A stretch of 64,000 nt of DNA from contig CAJNOJ010000098.1 in assembly GCA_905250025.1 (NCBI GenBank), positions 279,107-343,106 on the forward strand. The letters are read 5' to 3'. The position numbers were made by a program, and so were the translations under genes. The stretch comes from Adineta ricciae. Its lineage: Eukaryota; Rotifera; Eurotatoria; Adinetida; Adinetidae. Of this stretch, positions 22,807 to 33,662 are shown in pieces (the first letter of the stretch is position 1; each line of letters starts with the position of its first letter). The notes below the pieces were generated by a model. That model did not search any database and was not told the origin of the DNA. It saw nothing but the letters and a program-made list of their open reading frames with translations.

Positions 22807-25800
22807 ATGGAACATTATGCTTCCGGCACTATGAATTCAGCGTCGGCGGATACTGACAGCTCTAGTGATGTGAAAAACGAGTGGCGATGCCAACAGTGTT
22901 CGATGGAAAATGAACAGTCATCAACACGTTGTGCTCATTGCACAGCCTTAAAACCGCTACCCGCAAATGCACGTGTGTCAACTAGAAGCATTATTTCTTC
23001 TGTTGAAGACAGAGATCCAGCGGCAGTTTCATCGGCCAGAGACCAAGAACAAGGATCCTACAAGCATTCGGTAGAAACACCCAGAGGTAAAATTTTCAAT
23101 GAGAATAAAAACTTTTTTTCTCAATGTGATAACTTCTATTCTTGTAGTGTATCCAGATCTTGATCCGATGAAAGCAGCTGAATATGACACAAACGGTTTT
23201 GAACATAATACCTCAGCGGAAAAGAAGAGGTCAAGTCAATCAGAAGAGACACAGGTAGAACCGATGGACACAAACAATGGAGTTAGTGCGGATTGTCCAT
23301 CATCACCAAAAGAAGACTCAAGTATTTCAGTGTCTACACAATCTGCATCGAATGACGAATGTATAAGTAGAGTATACGTAACTGATCTACCTTTAGACAT
23401 CGACGATAATCATGAACTCGAACAGAAGCTTCGACAACGTTTGTTAGTCGTACTTCGAATAGAGCCACTTGAAGTCAAGTGTTATTCCAACTTTGGCATT
23501 GCTTACTGCCGTGTTGGAAACAACGCAGAAAAAGAACACCTTACTCAAGTAGTTGGCAAAATAGCATGGGATGCAGACGATCCAGTTATGGTTTCATTTC
23601 GTGAAACAATTGAATTCATATCGTATATTGTGTTCAAAAGAACGAAGGAAAATAACAGCCTTGGCTCTGTGACAGTGAATGAAATCATCCGTGCATGGAT
23701 AGATAGCTACAATGCAGAGGCGCCGATTGCTTGCACTCAATGGGATGGACAATACCCGAACATCTACCTTATCAAGACTAAAGCACTCGATGAGTTAATA
23801 CGCGTCACATTGAACCCTAATTTAGTTGTAAGAGATCAGTTAGCTCAAATTTATCCATGTGCGTTTTGTGACTTCTTGGAAGATCTACCAGCGGTGACAA
23901 CTGAAAATCAACTGCGAGACTTGATATGTAACGCAATTCAGTTAACCATTGTTTCACCTTCTTCTCTGTGTATTGAACTCAACAAAAATATGAACAATGC
24001 ATGTATTATTACGACAAACGAGACGCGCAAATGGGCGAAAGATAATTTCATCTACATAGATTATCAATATGTACGAAAAAGAAAATCCCTTAGCCATCGA
24101 CTTCTTGTGAGTCCAGTTTGTGAGAAAGAGGATGCTGACATCATTGTTCGCGACAAGTTCTTTGCCGGAAAAGCAAAAATACTTTATCATCTTGGACAAC
24201 ATTTAATACTTAAGATACATGACAAAAATCTGTATGATGATTGTTTAAATCATGCAACACTCAAGATTGGTAAAGATATTAATGTTACCATGGTGAATTA
24301 TCTTGGTAGACCTCATCCAAATGCAACTGAGATCGATAGTTACACATGGTATGACAAAAAAATGCTTCAATGCGAACCAGATATTATGCCGTTCCTTACA
24401 CAGCCTGATCACAAGATTTTCCGTTTGACATGGAATGCACAAGTTTGGCTTGACCAATTTAATCGTCTTAAGACTTTACAAAGACAATATTTGCAAATTT
24501 ATAATGATAATAATGTCGACGATGACAAACCGGACCATACTTTGGCTAATGAAATGCGCCATCGACTTCGCGTAACTGTCATGCTCAATACTCTCGCTGT
24601 GATACGAAATCGCAGTTATACCATTGATGGCAAGGAATTTCCATTGTATTTGAATGATCGACAAATGACCATTGTCTATAATCATAAATCAATCTTGACA
24701 CTTGGTGGACTTTTACCTAACAACAGAGCTCCCTACGAGAAAACTGAAGTGAAAGTGATAAACGAAGACTGTTTAATAGTTTATGAGAATTATGCTGCAA
24801 AAGGAAGAAAACCTCTACTTTTGAATATGGCCAGCGGATCCAGTCCTGGTGGTGGCTATCGAAAAGGCGATGGAGCACAAGAAGAAAACCTCTTTCGACG
24901 ATCAGATTATTTTCGCAGTCTGGATGCAGATCTTGACCAATTCATTCAACCATCATCACGATTTTATTGTTCATCAACAGGTCGTTTTGAACTTCTAGCA
25001 GATCCATCTACTATGTATCGAATGGACGAATATGGTGCTATTTATACATCAGGAATAACTGCATTCCGTCAACCAGAAACGGAAGGCTACGAATTTATGC
25101 GTCAACCACTTACGAATGTTTGTTCATTGGCCATGGCGGCGTATCGGAAGCCTTTGTTGGAAGGAAATATGCTCTCGGAAAAATTTGCTGTAGGAACAAG
25201 AAAAAAGATTGAAAATATTTTCGCTATCGCTCATCATCATAAGCATGATACTCTCATTCTATCAGCTCTCGGCTGTGGAGCATTTCAAAATCCGCCGAGC
25301 CACGTCGCCAAAATCTTCCGTTCAGTTATCGAACAATATGCTGGCTTTTTTCGGTCAATTGTGTTCGCCATCGTCGATGATCATAACACGGGACAAAAGT
25401 TGAACGTCAATGGTAACTTTCTTCCATTTGAAAGCGAATTTCAACAATCGACTTTCGAAGCGATTCGACCAATCAACAAGCCGAACACAATGTTTGGCCC
25501 GTATCGGTTTTCGTCTGACGGTTCAAATGTGGAAAATATCGCCATTTTCGATCTAACACCGTGTAAATACGGAGCGAAATGTCGAGAACTGTTTGAACCA
25601 GCTCATATATGTCAATATTCCCATCCATCGCTATGTACAGAGATGTCTCTCACAGACAAATGTACGAAGAAGGATGATTTAGTTCATATGGCATCGTTTA
25701 TCCATCGACCGCGATGTCCACAAGGTGGTTTATGTAAAGTTATAGATGATAAAACCCATTCACGAGAATTTGAGCATCCTCCTTATTGCTCCGCTCGCAG

Positions 25801-28800
25801 CGATTGTCAAGATACAAGTGACAAACATGAAAAAGAATTTCGCCATTTACCATCATGCAAAAACGCACACAAATGTAAAGAATACCTTCAGAGTGTTCGA
25901 GAACACTGCAACGCTTATCGTCATTGTAGACCATCTTGCCCATACGGGCGCAGTTGTGTCTATTTTCACGATAAATTGCATATAGATGATTGGCAACATC
26001 CTTTCCCGACACCCTGTCCATGGACACCACATCATTGTGCATTATACCAAGAGTTTCAAAATACTTCCTATACAGACAAGATTCCCAACCATGTCCAACA
26101 ACATTGTTCGACGTTTGCTCATGTGTGCGTATATGGACGTGACTGTGTACAACAGAATGCATCACACTGGGAAACAACAATTCATATCCCCCGACGCAAC
26201 TGTCCCGATGGTAAAAAATGCGTGGAATTAAGGAACGAAGATCATTCGAACTCATTCACTCATTCCAACCTTCAAGATATTCGATATTCATGTAAGAATG
26301 GTCCAGGTTGTGGAGAACAGAGCAATGTCGAGCATAGATTTCAATACTGCCATACACCGATTAACGAATGTCTAAGTGTTATACCCTATTACGATTTAAA
26401 TAGCAGAATCAACTTTCTTCTGAATCAGCNGATCATTCGAACTCATTCACTCATTCCAACCTTCAAGATATTCGATATTCATGTAAGAATGGTCCAGGTT
26501 GTGGAGAACAGAGCAATGTCGAGCATAGATTTCAATACTGCCATACACCGATTAACGAATGTCTAAGTGTTATACCCTATTACGATTTAAATAGCAGAAT
26601 CAACTTTCTTCTGAATCAGCGAAATACTATCGACCGTATAGAAAGATTTGCCAGCCGCAATGGATGGACGCCATTTACGCTCGATCTCAAATCGCGAGAC
26701 ATCATTGACTGGCTGCGAACTGTTCGGCCTGTTTATCGTTGTGGATTAGCAGTACTCACATCGATTCTTCTTCATGAGCATGTCATGAGCCGTGCAACTA
26801 TGGAAAATTTCAAAAAGGCAGATTTCCTTGCCTTTTGTATAGCACAACATACACAAATAATGTCTGCTCCTGGTCTAGTAATCGAAACGCAACGGCCACA
26901 TGTTCAGAAATATATCGCTGCGTTGATCAATGCTTACTATAGAAAATCTGAGTTCTCGAAGACCAATTTTGATTATTCCGACAACGAACTAGATCCAGTT
27001 GAGCATGAAAAAATTCTCCTTTCACAGGGTATTTCTCCCGGCAACATCAAACTAATTTTCGACTTGACTGTACAAATAACTAAGGCAACAATAAGACTAC
27101 ATACAGAACTTCGCACAAACCAACCGTTTGCCGTGAAACCAGAGATCAGTAGACACGTTCTCGGCGTCCTTGGGTCGCATGTAGATTACAATTGTGATGA
27201 CATAGTAATCGTGTTCAAACGAGACGTACTTCATCATGTTGATGCTAATTTTTCTATCCAACCGTTTGTGTCCTATCAAACTGGAGCATACTACCAATGT
27301 CAGCCATGGTTAAGAGACGAATCAAGTGATGAAAGCAACCGAATGAAACTCTTCAACGAAACGAAGCTGCATGCCGCAATTCCAGGCTATGAACAAGCGG
27401 CTGCTATAGAATTGATAGGTCTTACAAGTTATGGCACGCATGGACGAAGAATGGATATTGATCTTAATACAATATTAGACCGATGGCTTCTTGTCCACCC
27501 ACAAAATTCGATTGAAACTCGCTTACCGCAACGGATACCCTTGGATTATATCGACGAAATTTTCATGACACAAAGTATGTTTGAATCATTTGAGAATGAC
27601 ATACGGGAGAAACTCAACACTGTCCTCGGTGGACGTTTGCAAGTTGTACCGATAAAAGAGAACGACACATATCGTCATTCTGTTATAACCACCTTACTTC
27701 GACAGCATTTGAAGAAAAATGACTTACAATCGGTTGCTCAAGGTTTGACTATGACTATCCCACCTACTAACTTTCTTGATAACCTTCTCACGCCCATCAG
27801 GATATCAGATTTGTACGAATACGATTCCACACGTCGTTCGAAGGGTTCAAAAGACAAGACATATTACATATACTGGCAAATATCGAACGGTGACATGATG
27901 TTAACACTATCAAAGAAACAAGACAATCCAAATGATTGCAATTCGAGAACAACTAGCTTGCTGATCTATATAGCAGAAAAGCCAAATACAAATACAGCAC
28001 AATACCGAGAAAATCCTTCCTATTTGAATTTAGGTCAACCATATCAACATCAAGCATTTATCGATGAAAAGCGATATGTAGCTCGATCGACCTCGTTCTA
28101 TCGTGGATGTAATTTGAATGATTTCATTACCTTCTGTCTTGAAGTACAGCCATCCAATAACACAGTCAATCTTTCCCATGCTGGTCCAAATTCCATTTAC
28201 AATCACGAAGTCATTTCTGCCAAATTCCAGATATCGACACTCGATGTCGCAGATTTAGAACTTCTCTACGTCAGTACTGGAAAGTGTGCAGTAACAATTC
28301 AAAATCTGTTCGTTACGTTGGAAAAACAAGAACGTTTACATCCGCAAGTTGATCTTAAGCTAGATAAATTGTCTTCATTTGCACTGGCAACATCTCGAGA
28401 TAATCAAGCTAAGAGAGATCTTCCTGCGCCTCCCGCATCGCCCTTTCCAGCCGCTGAGGGCCAAGAAAAACAACCCATTGGCTTTATAAATCAAGTGAGA
28501 AATGCGGTTGGTCACATTGGAGATAATGTGAAAGGGTTTGTTCTCGGTAACGGCCAAGGCTCAACGCCATTAAAAATGTGCAAACACGGTATTAACTGTT
28601 TAATTCAATTTTCAGATGATGGGTCACATCATAATTCTAAATACCTCCATCCATGCCGTTTTGCTGACCGTTGCAGGGAACACGAACCTCATTTGACGCA
28701 TGACCCTCATCCAGCAACTGTGTGTTTGATAGGAAAGGATTGCAACCTATTAGCCGATGCTTTTCATCGAGCAAAATTTTATCATTCGGGTTTACCCTAT

Positions 28801-29154
28801 TTTTTGATTCCATGCAAACATCAAGCACAATGTGTAGACAAGTCAGAAAGACATCGCATCAAATATTCACATGGCGAAAAGGTTCTCGAAAGAATGGAAA
28901 AACCATCACGAAATGGTGAGTAACTATTGAAGAATAGTAATCATTGTTATGTACAATTTCATTTTCTTAAAGAAGCATCCAATGCTCGACAAGGAAATAA
29001 TAATCATGAACAATTAACTCCGTGTAGACATGGTGCAGATTGCCGTGATAAAAGCGATCAGTTGCATTGTAGAAAATACAGCCATCCGAGTGCTAGTGTT
29101 CCAAAGAACGAAAATAAGTCTCCATATGCGACTTCATACTATCCAGATCACTGA
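22807..29154 (+). CDS. Giant RanBP2 zinc finger - PARG-like - PBZ-array protein (copy 2)
   Basis: This is a tandem paralogue of the preceding gene, about 2,012 residues once the assembly duplication at 26430 is discounted. Exons are 22807-23086, 23148-28915 and 28973-29154. It starts MEHYASGTMNSAS and has no RING fingers. Order: RanBP2-type finger (WRCQQCSMENEQSSTRCAHC), polar linker, the shared N-terminal region (VYVTDLPLDIDD), PARG-like domain with SPGGGYRKGDGAQEENLF and YGAIYTSGITAFR, a PBZ-like array (CKYGAKCRELFEPAH, CPQGGLCKVIDDKTH), the unassigned domain (LHHVDANFSIQPFVSY, WLRDESSD), and C-terminal PBZ-like fingers ending CRHGADCRDKSDQLH. The catalytic signature is intact in both copies. 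The in-frame ATG at 22807 lies just before the zinc finger; upstream open sequence looks like intron or UTR. Confidence 0.82.
26240..26620. repeat. Assembly artefact: exact 190-base direct repeat around an N
   Basis: Bases 26240-26429 are repeated exactly at 26431-26620 with a single N between. Removing one copy plus the N (191 bases) restores a frame colinear with the paralogue (FLLNQ joins RNTIDRIERF, matching FVQNQ..SDNIKRVL). It looks like two contig ends joined without merging their overlap, not a biological repeat. Confidence 0.9.
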
Positions 29155-29948
29155 TAGATTCTATATAATCATCAAAACTTTACTGCAAGATTGAATCAAT
29201 AAAACTATTAGTGACACCTGATTATTTCGTGAAAGGAAGGCTGTATCTTGTTCTTAGCTTTTTTAATCTGAACTATTTTTGACAAATTATTACGAGTTCT
29301 CGAACATTCAGAAATATAAATTCATATATCAATGCTCCAATAACATTTAAATACTATAAACACCAAGAATAACAATGAAGAACATCATTTTGACAAGTAC
29401 TTCTAGTAGATACATTTCTAATGTGCTCATAATAATTCCATTCACGATCTTCTCGGTAGTTCGTCGCACATAAACTTCCGTGCACTGACAATTTGGTATA
29501 CATAAGTATGAATCTCTTCTGACGCATTTTACCACCGTTGATTAGACAAGTCTTTGGACATGCTGATTCACATTCTTGCTAGACTTCACTTTCTCCAGAA
29601 CTAGTTATCCAATCAAAAATAGATACTATATACATTTGGTTTGTATAGCCGATGTACAAATCAAGACAATCACAGCGAAGACGATGGAATATCGTGCGGT
29701 ACGTACACTCGATAATACGACCGATCAATGTATATGATCATAAAATCACATCTACTCGTCATAGTTTACACAATGAAAACGAGAAATATCGGCACTATGA
29801 TGTCAAGATATATCCATTCATTCTGCTGGAGTAATAAAGATCAGACGTCATCTGAGCTAACTGACGGGTATGACGAACTTTTAGATTGATATCGATCAAT
29901 TGTCAGAATATTTCTTATGATTTATTGATATGAAAAGACAAAAAATAT
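29155..29948. other. Intergenic stretch between copy 2 and the TIL cluster
   Basis: Apart from a decayed TIL-like fragment on the minus strand (listed separately) I see no supported gene. A short plus-strand open frame at 29652-29834 has no recognisable features. Confidence 0.4.
29347..29600 (-). pseudogene. Decayed TIL-domain fragment
   Basis: Two overlapping minus-strand frames hold halves of a trypsin-inhibitor-like domain: ECESACPKTCLINGG in one and CIPNCQCTEVYVRR in the other, the usual CxxxCPxTC and CxCxxxYVR landmarks. They cannot be read as one domain without a frame change. No signal peptide is found. The intact relatives just to the right make decay of a former cluster member the simplest reading. 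Confidence 0.5.
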
Positions 29949-30303
29949 TCAAGCATCTGAGTAACAATCTTCCATTTTAACGCAGGGACTGTTCTGGTCA
30001 TCTGTTTTGCGCACATAACCTTTTTCGCAATAACAACCTGCGACGCATTGGAGTGTGCATGGCTTTTGTAGATTTGAACTGAGAACATCTTCGCAATTCA
30101 ATGGACATGCTGTACCACATGAATTGTATTTTTCGTGTTTGTGTAAACATCGTGTCGATGGATCAACTGAAAGTGAATATCAAAGATTTACCCATTTCTA
30201 ATGAATAAATAACAAAAAAAAACGAACGTCGTGCTTGAACAGCTAATGCACAAACCAAAACGGTCATAGCCAAAAGTATTGTAGAGCGTGAAGTGGCAAC
30301 CAT
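29949..30303 (-). CDS. Secreted single-TIL-domain cysteine-rich protein
   Basis: Exon 1 encodes a signal peptide (MVATSRSTILLAMTVLVCAL AVQA). An intron of about 70 bases leads to a mature peptide with ten cysteines in TIL order: CLHKHEKYNSCGTACPLNC, KPCTLQCVAGCYCEKGYVR, then SPC and DC. TIL peptides typically inhibit serine proteases or occur as modules in larger secreted proteins. Inhibitor activity is inferred from the fold; the target is unknown. It belongs to a four-member minus-strand cluster with the copies near 29.5, 32 and 33.2 kb. Confidence 0.8.
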
Positions 30304-30660
30304 ATTTGAAATTGAAGTGACGGTGCGTTTATGTTTTCGTATTATGATGATTGCTGATGTATTTATAGCTGTTCCAATCGAAAGCAAACAGACAGAGAAA
30401 GAAGATTAGTTGAGGTTTTTGCTCTTTGATCGTAGTGAGTGGCTGGTGCGTAATAAAGAAAAGCTTATACTAATATTTGATGAATAGAGCTATTTGAAAT
30501 AAAAAAGCAAGTATAAGTGAAATCTCGATCTCAATACAATCGTTTATTACGTTGTTAGATTAGTTTTCATTGTACTGATTAACATATGTAGAAGAATATT
30601 TGTCGAAAGACAAAATCAACGGATTTAAATTATCAACTTCAAGTAGCCGAAATGATAAAA
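30304..30660. other. Intergenic, nothing recognised
   Basis: AT-rich sequence upstream of the single-TIL gene. It must hold that gene's promoter, but I see no defined element. Confidence 0.35.
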
Positions 30661-31444
30661 TCAACGCTGAAAAGTCTCGTTTGAGAATTTGTCAACAACA
30701 AATCTGTATAACCATAAATCTCTGCAATTTGTGAAAATAATCATTCCTATATCTCCTTTCTCATTGATTATCGTGGAATTCGTTGTACCTGGAAGTGTAT
30801 CACCATGTCCGAAATATCGACGAACATTACTTAACATTTGCCAATTTCAATCAAGTCTAAATTTCAGTGTTGGAAGCAATGATTCATTGCTCGTTCTATT
30901 GATATTTTCATATGCAATTACACCTTTTACTACTCCTTTCGTTTCCCGAACAGATTCAGTGTAAATCAATGATGAACTATTGTTCATTATCATTCGAATA
31001 TATCTCGAAAGGTCACTTCCCGTCACTCGTAATGAACCAGATGGAGAAACACTCAAGTTATACTGTGGAAATGGAAACGAAAGTCAATTAGGAATATTCA
31101 TCTAGTATGTTTCCTAGTCGCCATAGTAATATATAAGAAAATAGTTATACTTGGATGATATTCGAATCAGGGGTCGTTGTCTTTCATTGCTCTGCAGTTG
31201 ATGAATTGTATGCATGATGTCTAACTAATCGAAGAGGAATGCGATAATAGTTACTGGAGAGCATTTGCAGTTGAAGGAAAGGACGAGTGTGAAATGCACG
31301 GATCAGATGAAACGAGATAATAACATCACCTGGAATATCGACGTCGAGAAGGAAATTTTCAATGAAAGATCGAGTTGGGCGCTGTTCAGTATTAGTTGTT
31401 GTGGGCAGCGTAAGTAAAATGTAGAGAAACGCAACATATGACAT
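30661..31444 (-). pseudogene. Secreted protein locus interrupted by two in-frame TGA codons
   Basis: A signal peptide (MSYVAFLYILLTLPTTTNT) leads into FIENFLLDVDIPGDVIISFH. The frame meets TGA after NSSTAEQ, stays open through KTTTPDSNIIQ, and splices (GTATAACT..CCACAG) to YNLSVSPSGSLRVTGS. It then meets a second TGA after LKFRLD and stays open for about 60 further codons (MLSNVRRYFGHGDTLPG) to a final TGA at 30663-30661. No alternative intron I tried removes either stop. The protein-like composition on both sides suggests a former gene, or an unusual one. Family not recognised. Confidence 0.4.
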
Positions 31445-31667
31445 CGTGGTATGATGGTCAGAATGAGAAGAATGTATCGAGCAAAATGTGATAAAATCCT
31501 TCTTTTTCTCGATAATGATTATAGTATTAAGACAAGCAAAATATCAGAATTATGTGTGATGTATCTCAAATCGAGTAGGTGCAGGAAGAGCGAACAGAAG
31601 TTTGTTTTCTGTTCGAAATTTATTGATTTCGAATAATGACATTACAGAAGAAAACATAACAGCAAAC

Positions 31668-32460
31668 CTAATTATCTACCAGACTTCTAGTACTCGTGGT
31701 TGGATCATTTGATTTGCACTTGTCACGTTTGATACAAGCACCACCGTTGTTCGTATCTCGTACATACTCTTCTTCGCAGAAACAGCCTTGCACACATTGA
31801 AGTGTGCATGGTTTATTCGTGTTGTTAATAACATCTTCGCATGTAAGTGGACATGCGGAACCACAAGTTGTATACACTTCGTGTTTAGAACATTGTTTTC
31901 TAGGTGGAGTTGTAATATTGCACTGCTCACGTTTAACACAGGTACCATTTTCTTTATCTCGTACATAACCTTCTTTGCAAAAACAACCCTGCACACATTG
32001 CTTTGAACATGGCTTAGAGTCTGAATTGTTCATGTCTGCACAGGTTTCCGGACATGCTGTACCACAGTTTTTAAATTCTTCGGTATCTGGAGAGCATTGA
32101 TCTGTTTCTGGAGTCGTCGTATTGCATTGTTCGCGTCGAACACAAGTACCTTTGTTTTGCTTATCTCGTACATAACCTTCTTGACAGAAGCAACCTGATA
32201 CACATTGAAGTGTGCACATTTTTGTTGAATTTGTATTGAGAACATCGTCACACGTAAGTGGACATGCTGTTCCACATGATTTGTACACTTCACCTTCAGG
32301 ACAGCATTGTCGTGAGGGTTTTACAGGAATAGCTATACAAACGTTTCAATATGATCTTGTTTATAGCCTAGGTCAAGTGTAACATACCTTTAACTTGTAT
32401 AGAGAAGACACAAACCAAGCCTATTACAGCAGTAACGATAGCTGAGCGTAAAATACTCAT
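31668..32460 (-). CDS. Secreted protein with three tandem TIL domains
   Basis: The start MSILRSAIVTAVIGLVCVF is a signal peptide encoded by exon 1. One intron of about 60 bases follows. The mature part has three similar TIL modules: CGTACPLTCDDVLN..CVSGCFCQEGYVR, CGTACPETCADMNN..CVQGCFCKEGYVR and CGSACPLTCEDVIN..CVQGCFCEEEYVR. They are linked by Thr/Pro-rich spacers (NTTTPETDQ, NITTPPRKQ). The C-terminal tail is polar (TSTRSLVDN). Repeats 1 and 3 share an ITCEDV/TCDDV-type centre, pointing to internal duplication. A protease-inhibitor or mucosal role is likely by family; not proven. Confidence 0.85.
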
Positions 32461-33072
32461 GATATTTTAGACAATGTAAATAATCGATATGAAAAATTCA
32501 AATATGTTTATATTAGGATTATAATCGAATCGATTGTATATATATATGGGTAGTTTAACGCTTGGTTCGCAATTGAATAATGAGTAAATATACGTTCGAT
32601 TTTCCTTTGACGTTGTTTCATTATTATTCTATCGAAAAGATTATTTTGAGTATTTAGGAGTACCTAGTACACAAAGCTATTATTTTTTACCGGTTTCTAT
32701 TCAAATGCGGTCGAAAATATCATACTAATCACGTCATTTGATTTTCTACACTTGAAACTGAATAATCAATCTCTTGCCGAACTGTACTTTTCGTTCGTTA
32801 TATCTAATCTGCACTGAATAACTCCGCTAATAATATAATATTTTTCAACATGCGGACTAGATGATTTATGACAAATGTCACTATATTTAACTTACGTTTT
32901 CTAACAAAACAAACAAATTCATGATCGAAGAGCGTGAATCACTCCATTGACGTCAAATAATAGAATGTTTTGCGTACAACTTCTTATCAGATAAGACGAT
33001 TTAGAACATGTTTCTCATTATCGAGTTTTATTACCGAAAAAGTTCGAAAAATCAAAACGGAGTTATTTTTAG
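32461..33072. other. Intergenic, nothing recognised
   Basis: Very AT-rich spacer between two TIL genes, with a short TATATATATA run near 32535-32550. No coding or RNA feature is supported. Confidence 0.4.
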
Positions 33073-33417
33073 TTACACGAATCGACAATGACGAGGATGA
33101 ACACAAGGACTGTTCGCATGTTGATTCAAACGCACAAACGGAGGAATACATTCACATCCGATTCTACACATCATAGGGCATAGTTTCGGCACATTTGGCC
33201 AAAAGACATCTTGGCACGTATCGGGACATGTTGATGCACATTCACGATATCGTTCAAATCGACCCCAGCATCGCCCTACAGTGAAACAAGTTAACAATTT
33301 CAATTGAATGAGAAGTAAATTTTCACCTATAGATGTACCCCATAATTGCGTCTGTGCAATCGAAATTGAAAGAGCAAAGAACAAAAAACAAAGTAGGATG
33401 AATGAAGATAAGCTCAT
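33073..33417 (-). CDS. Secreted divergent single-TIL-domain protein
   Basis: The ATG at 33417 opens a signal peptide (MSLSSFILLCFLFFALSISI AQ). One intron of about 50 bases is spliced. The mature region RYRECASTCPDTCQDVF, then LCPMMCRIGCECIPPFVR and CVHPRHCRFV, carries the TIL cysteine spacing. It is more divergent than its neighbours (ECIPPFVR replaces FCxEGYVR). Cluster membership and minus-strand orientation agree with the other TIL genes. Confidence 0.78.
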   Translation of the reverse strand: MSLSSFILLCFLFFALSISIAQTQLWGTSIGENLLLIQLKLLTCFTVGRCWGRFERYRECASTCPDTCQDVFWPNVPKLCPMMCRIGCECIPPFVRLNQHANSPCVHPRHCRFV

Positions 33418-33662
33418 ATCTTGGAATAGAATTGCAATTGAATGAATGATGTAAATCGATTCGATTCCCTTTATAAATTCCATTGAAGAAAAAGAGAGAG
33501 AGAGAAGAAACGAAAAAAATGTATTGTAAGTATAAAATCAAGTCAGTCACATGAATTGATAAGAAGATGTTCTTCATTCGTTTCAAAATATGAGTCATGC
33601 ATGATAGTGTATTGATTTTCTAAGAATTCTCTACATAAATGGAAGGAAACACGGTGTTCTTT

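Noticed and set aside
26430-26430. Frameshifted pseudogene reading of giant copy 2
   Set aside because: Explained by the duplicated contig end and N; the frame is continuous once one copy is ignored.
15236-29154. Bacterial origin of the PARG-like genes (bacterial-type DUF2263 domain)
   Set aside because: Both have local-type introns and fused eukaryotic zinc fingers; origin of the catalytic domain alone cannot be decided from sequence by eye.
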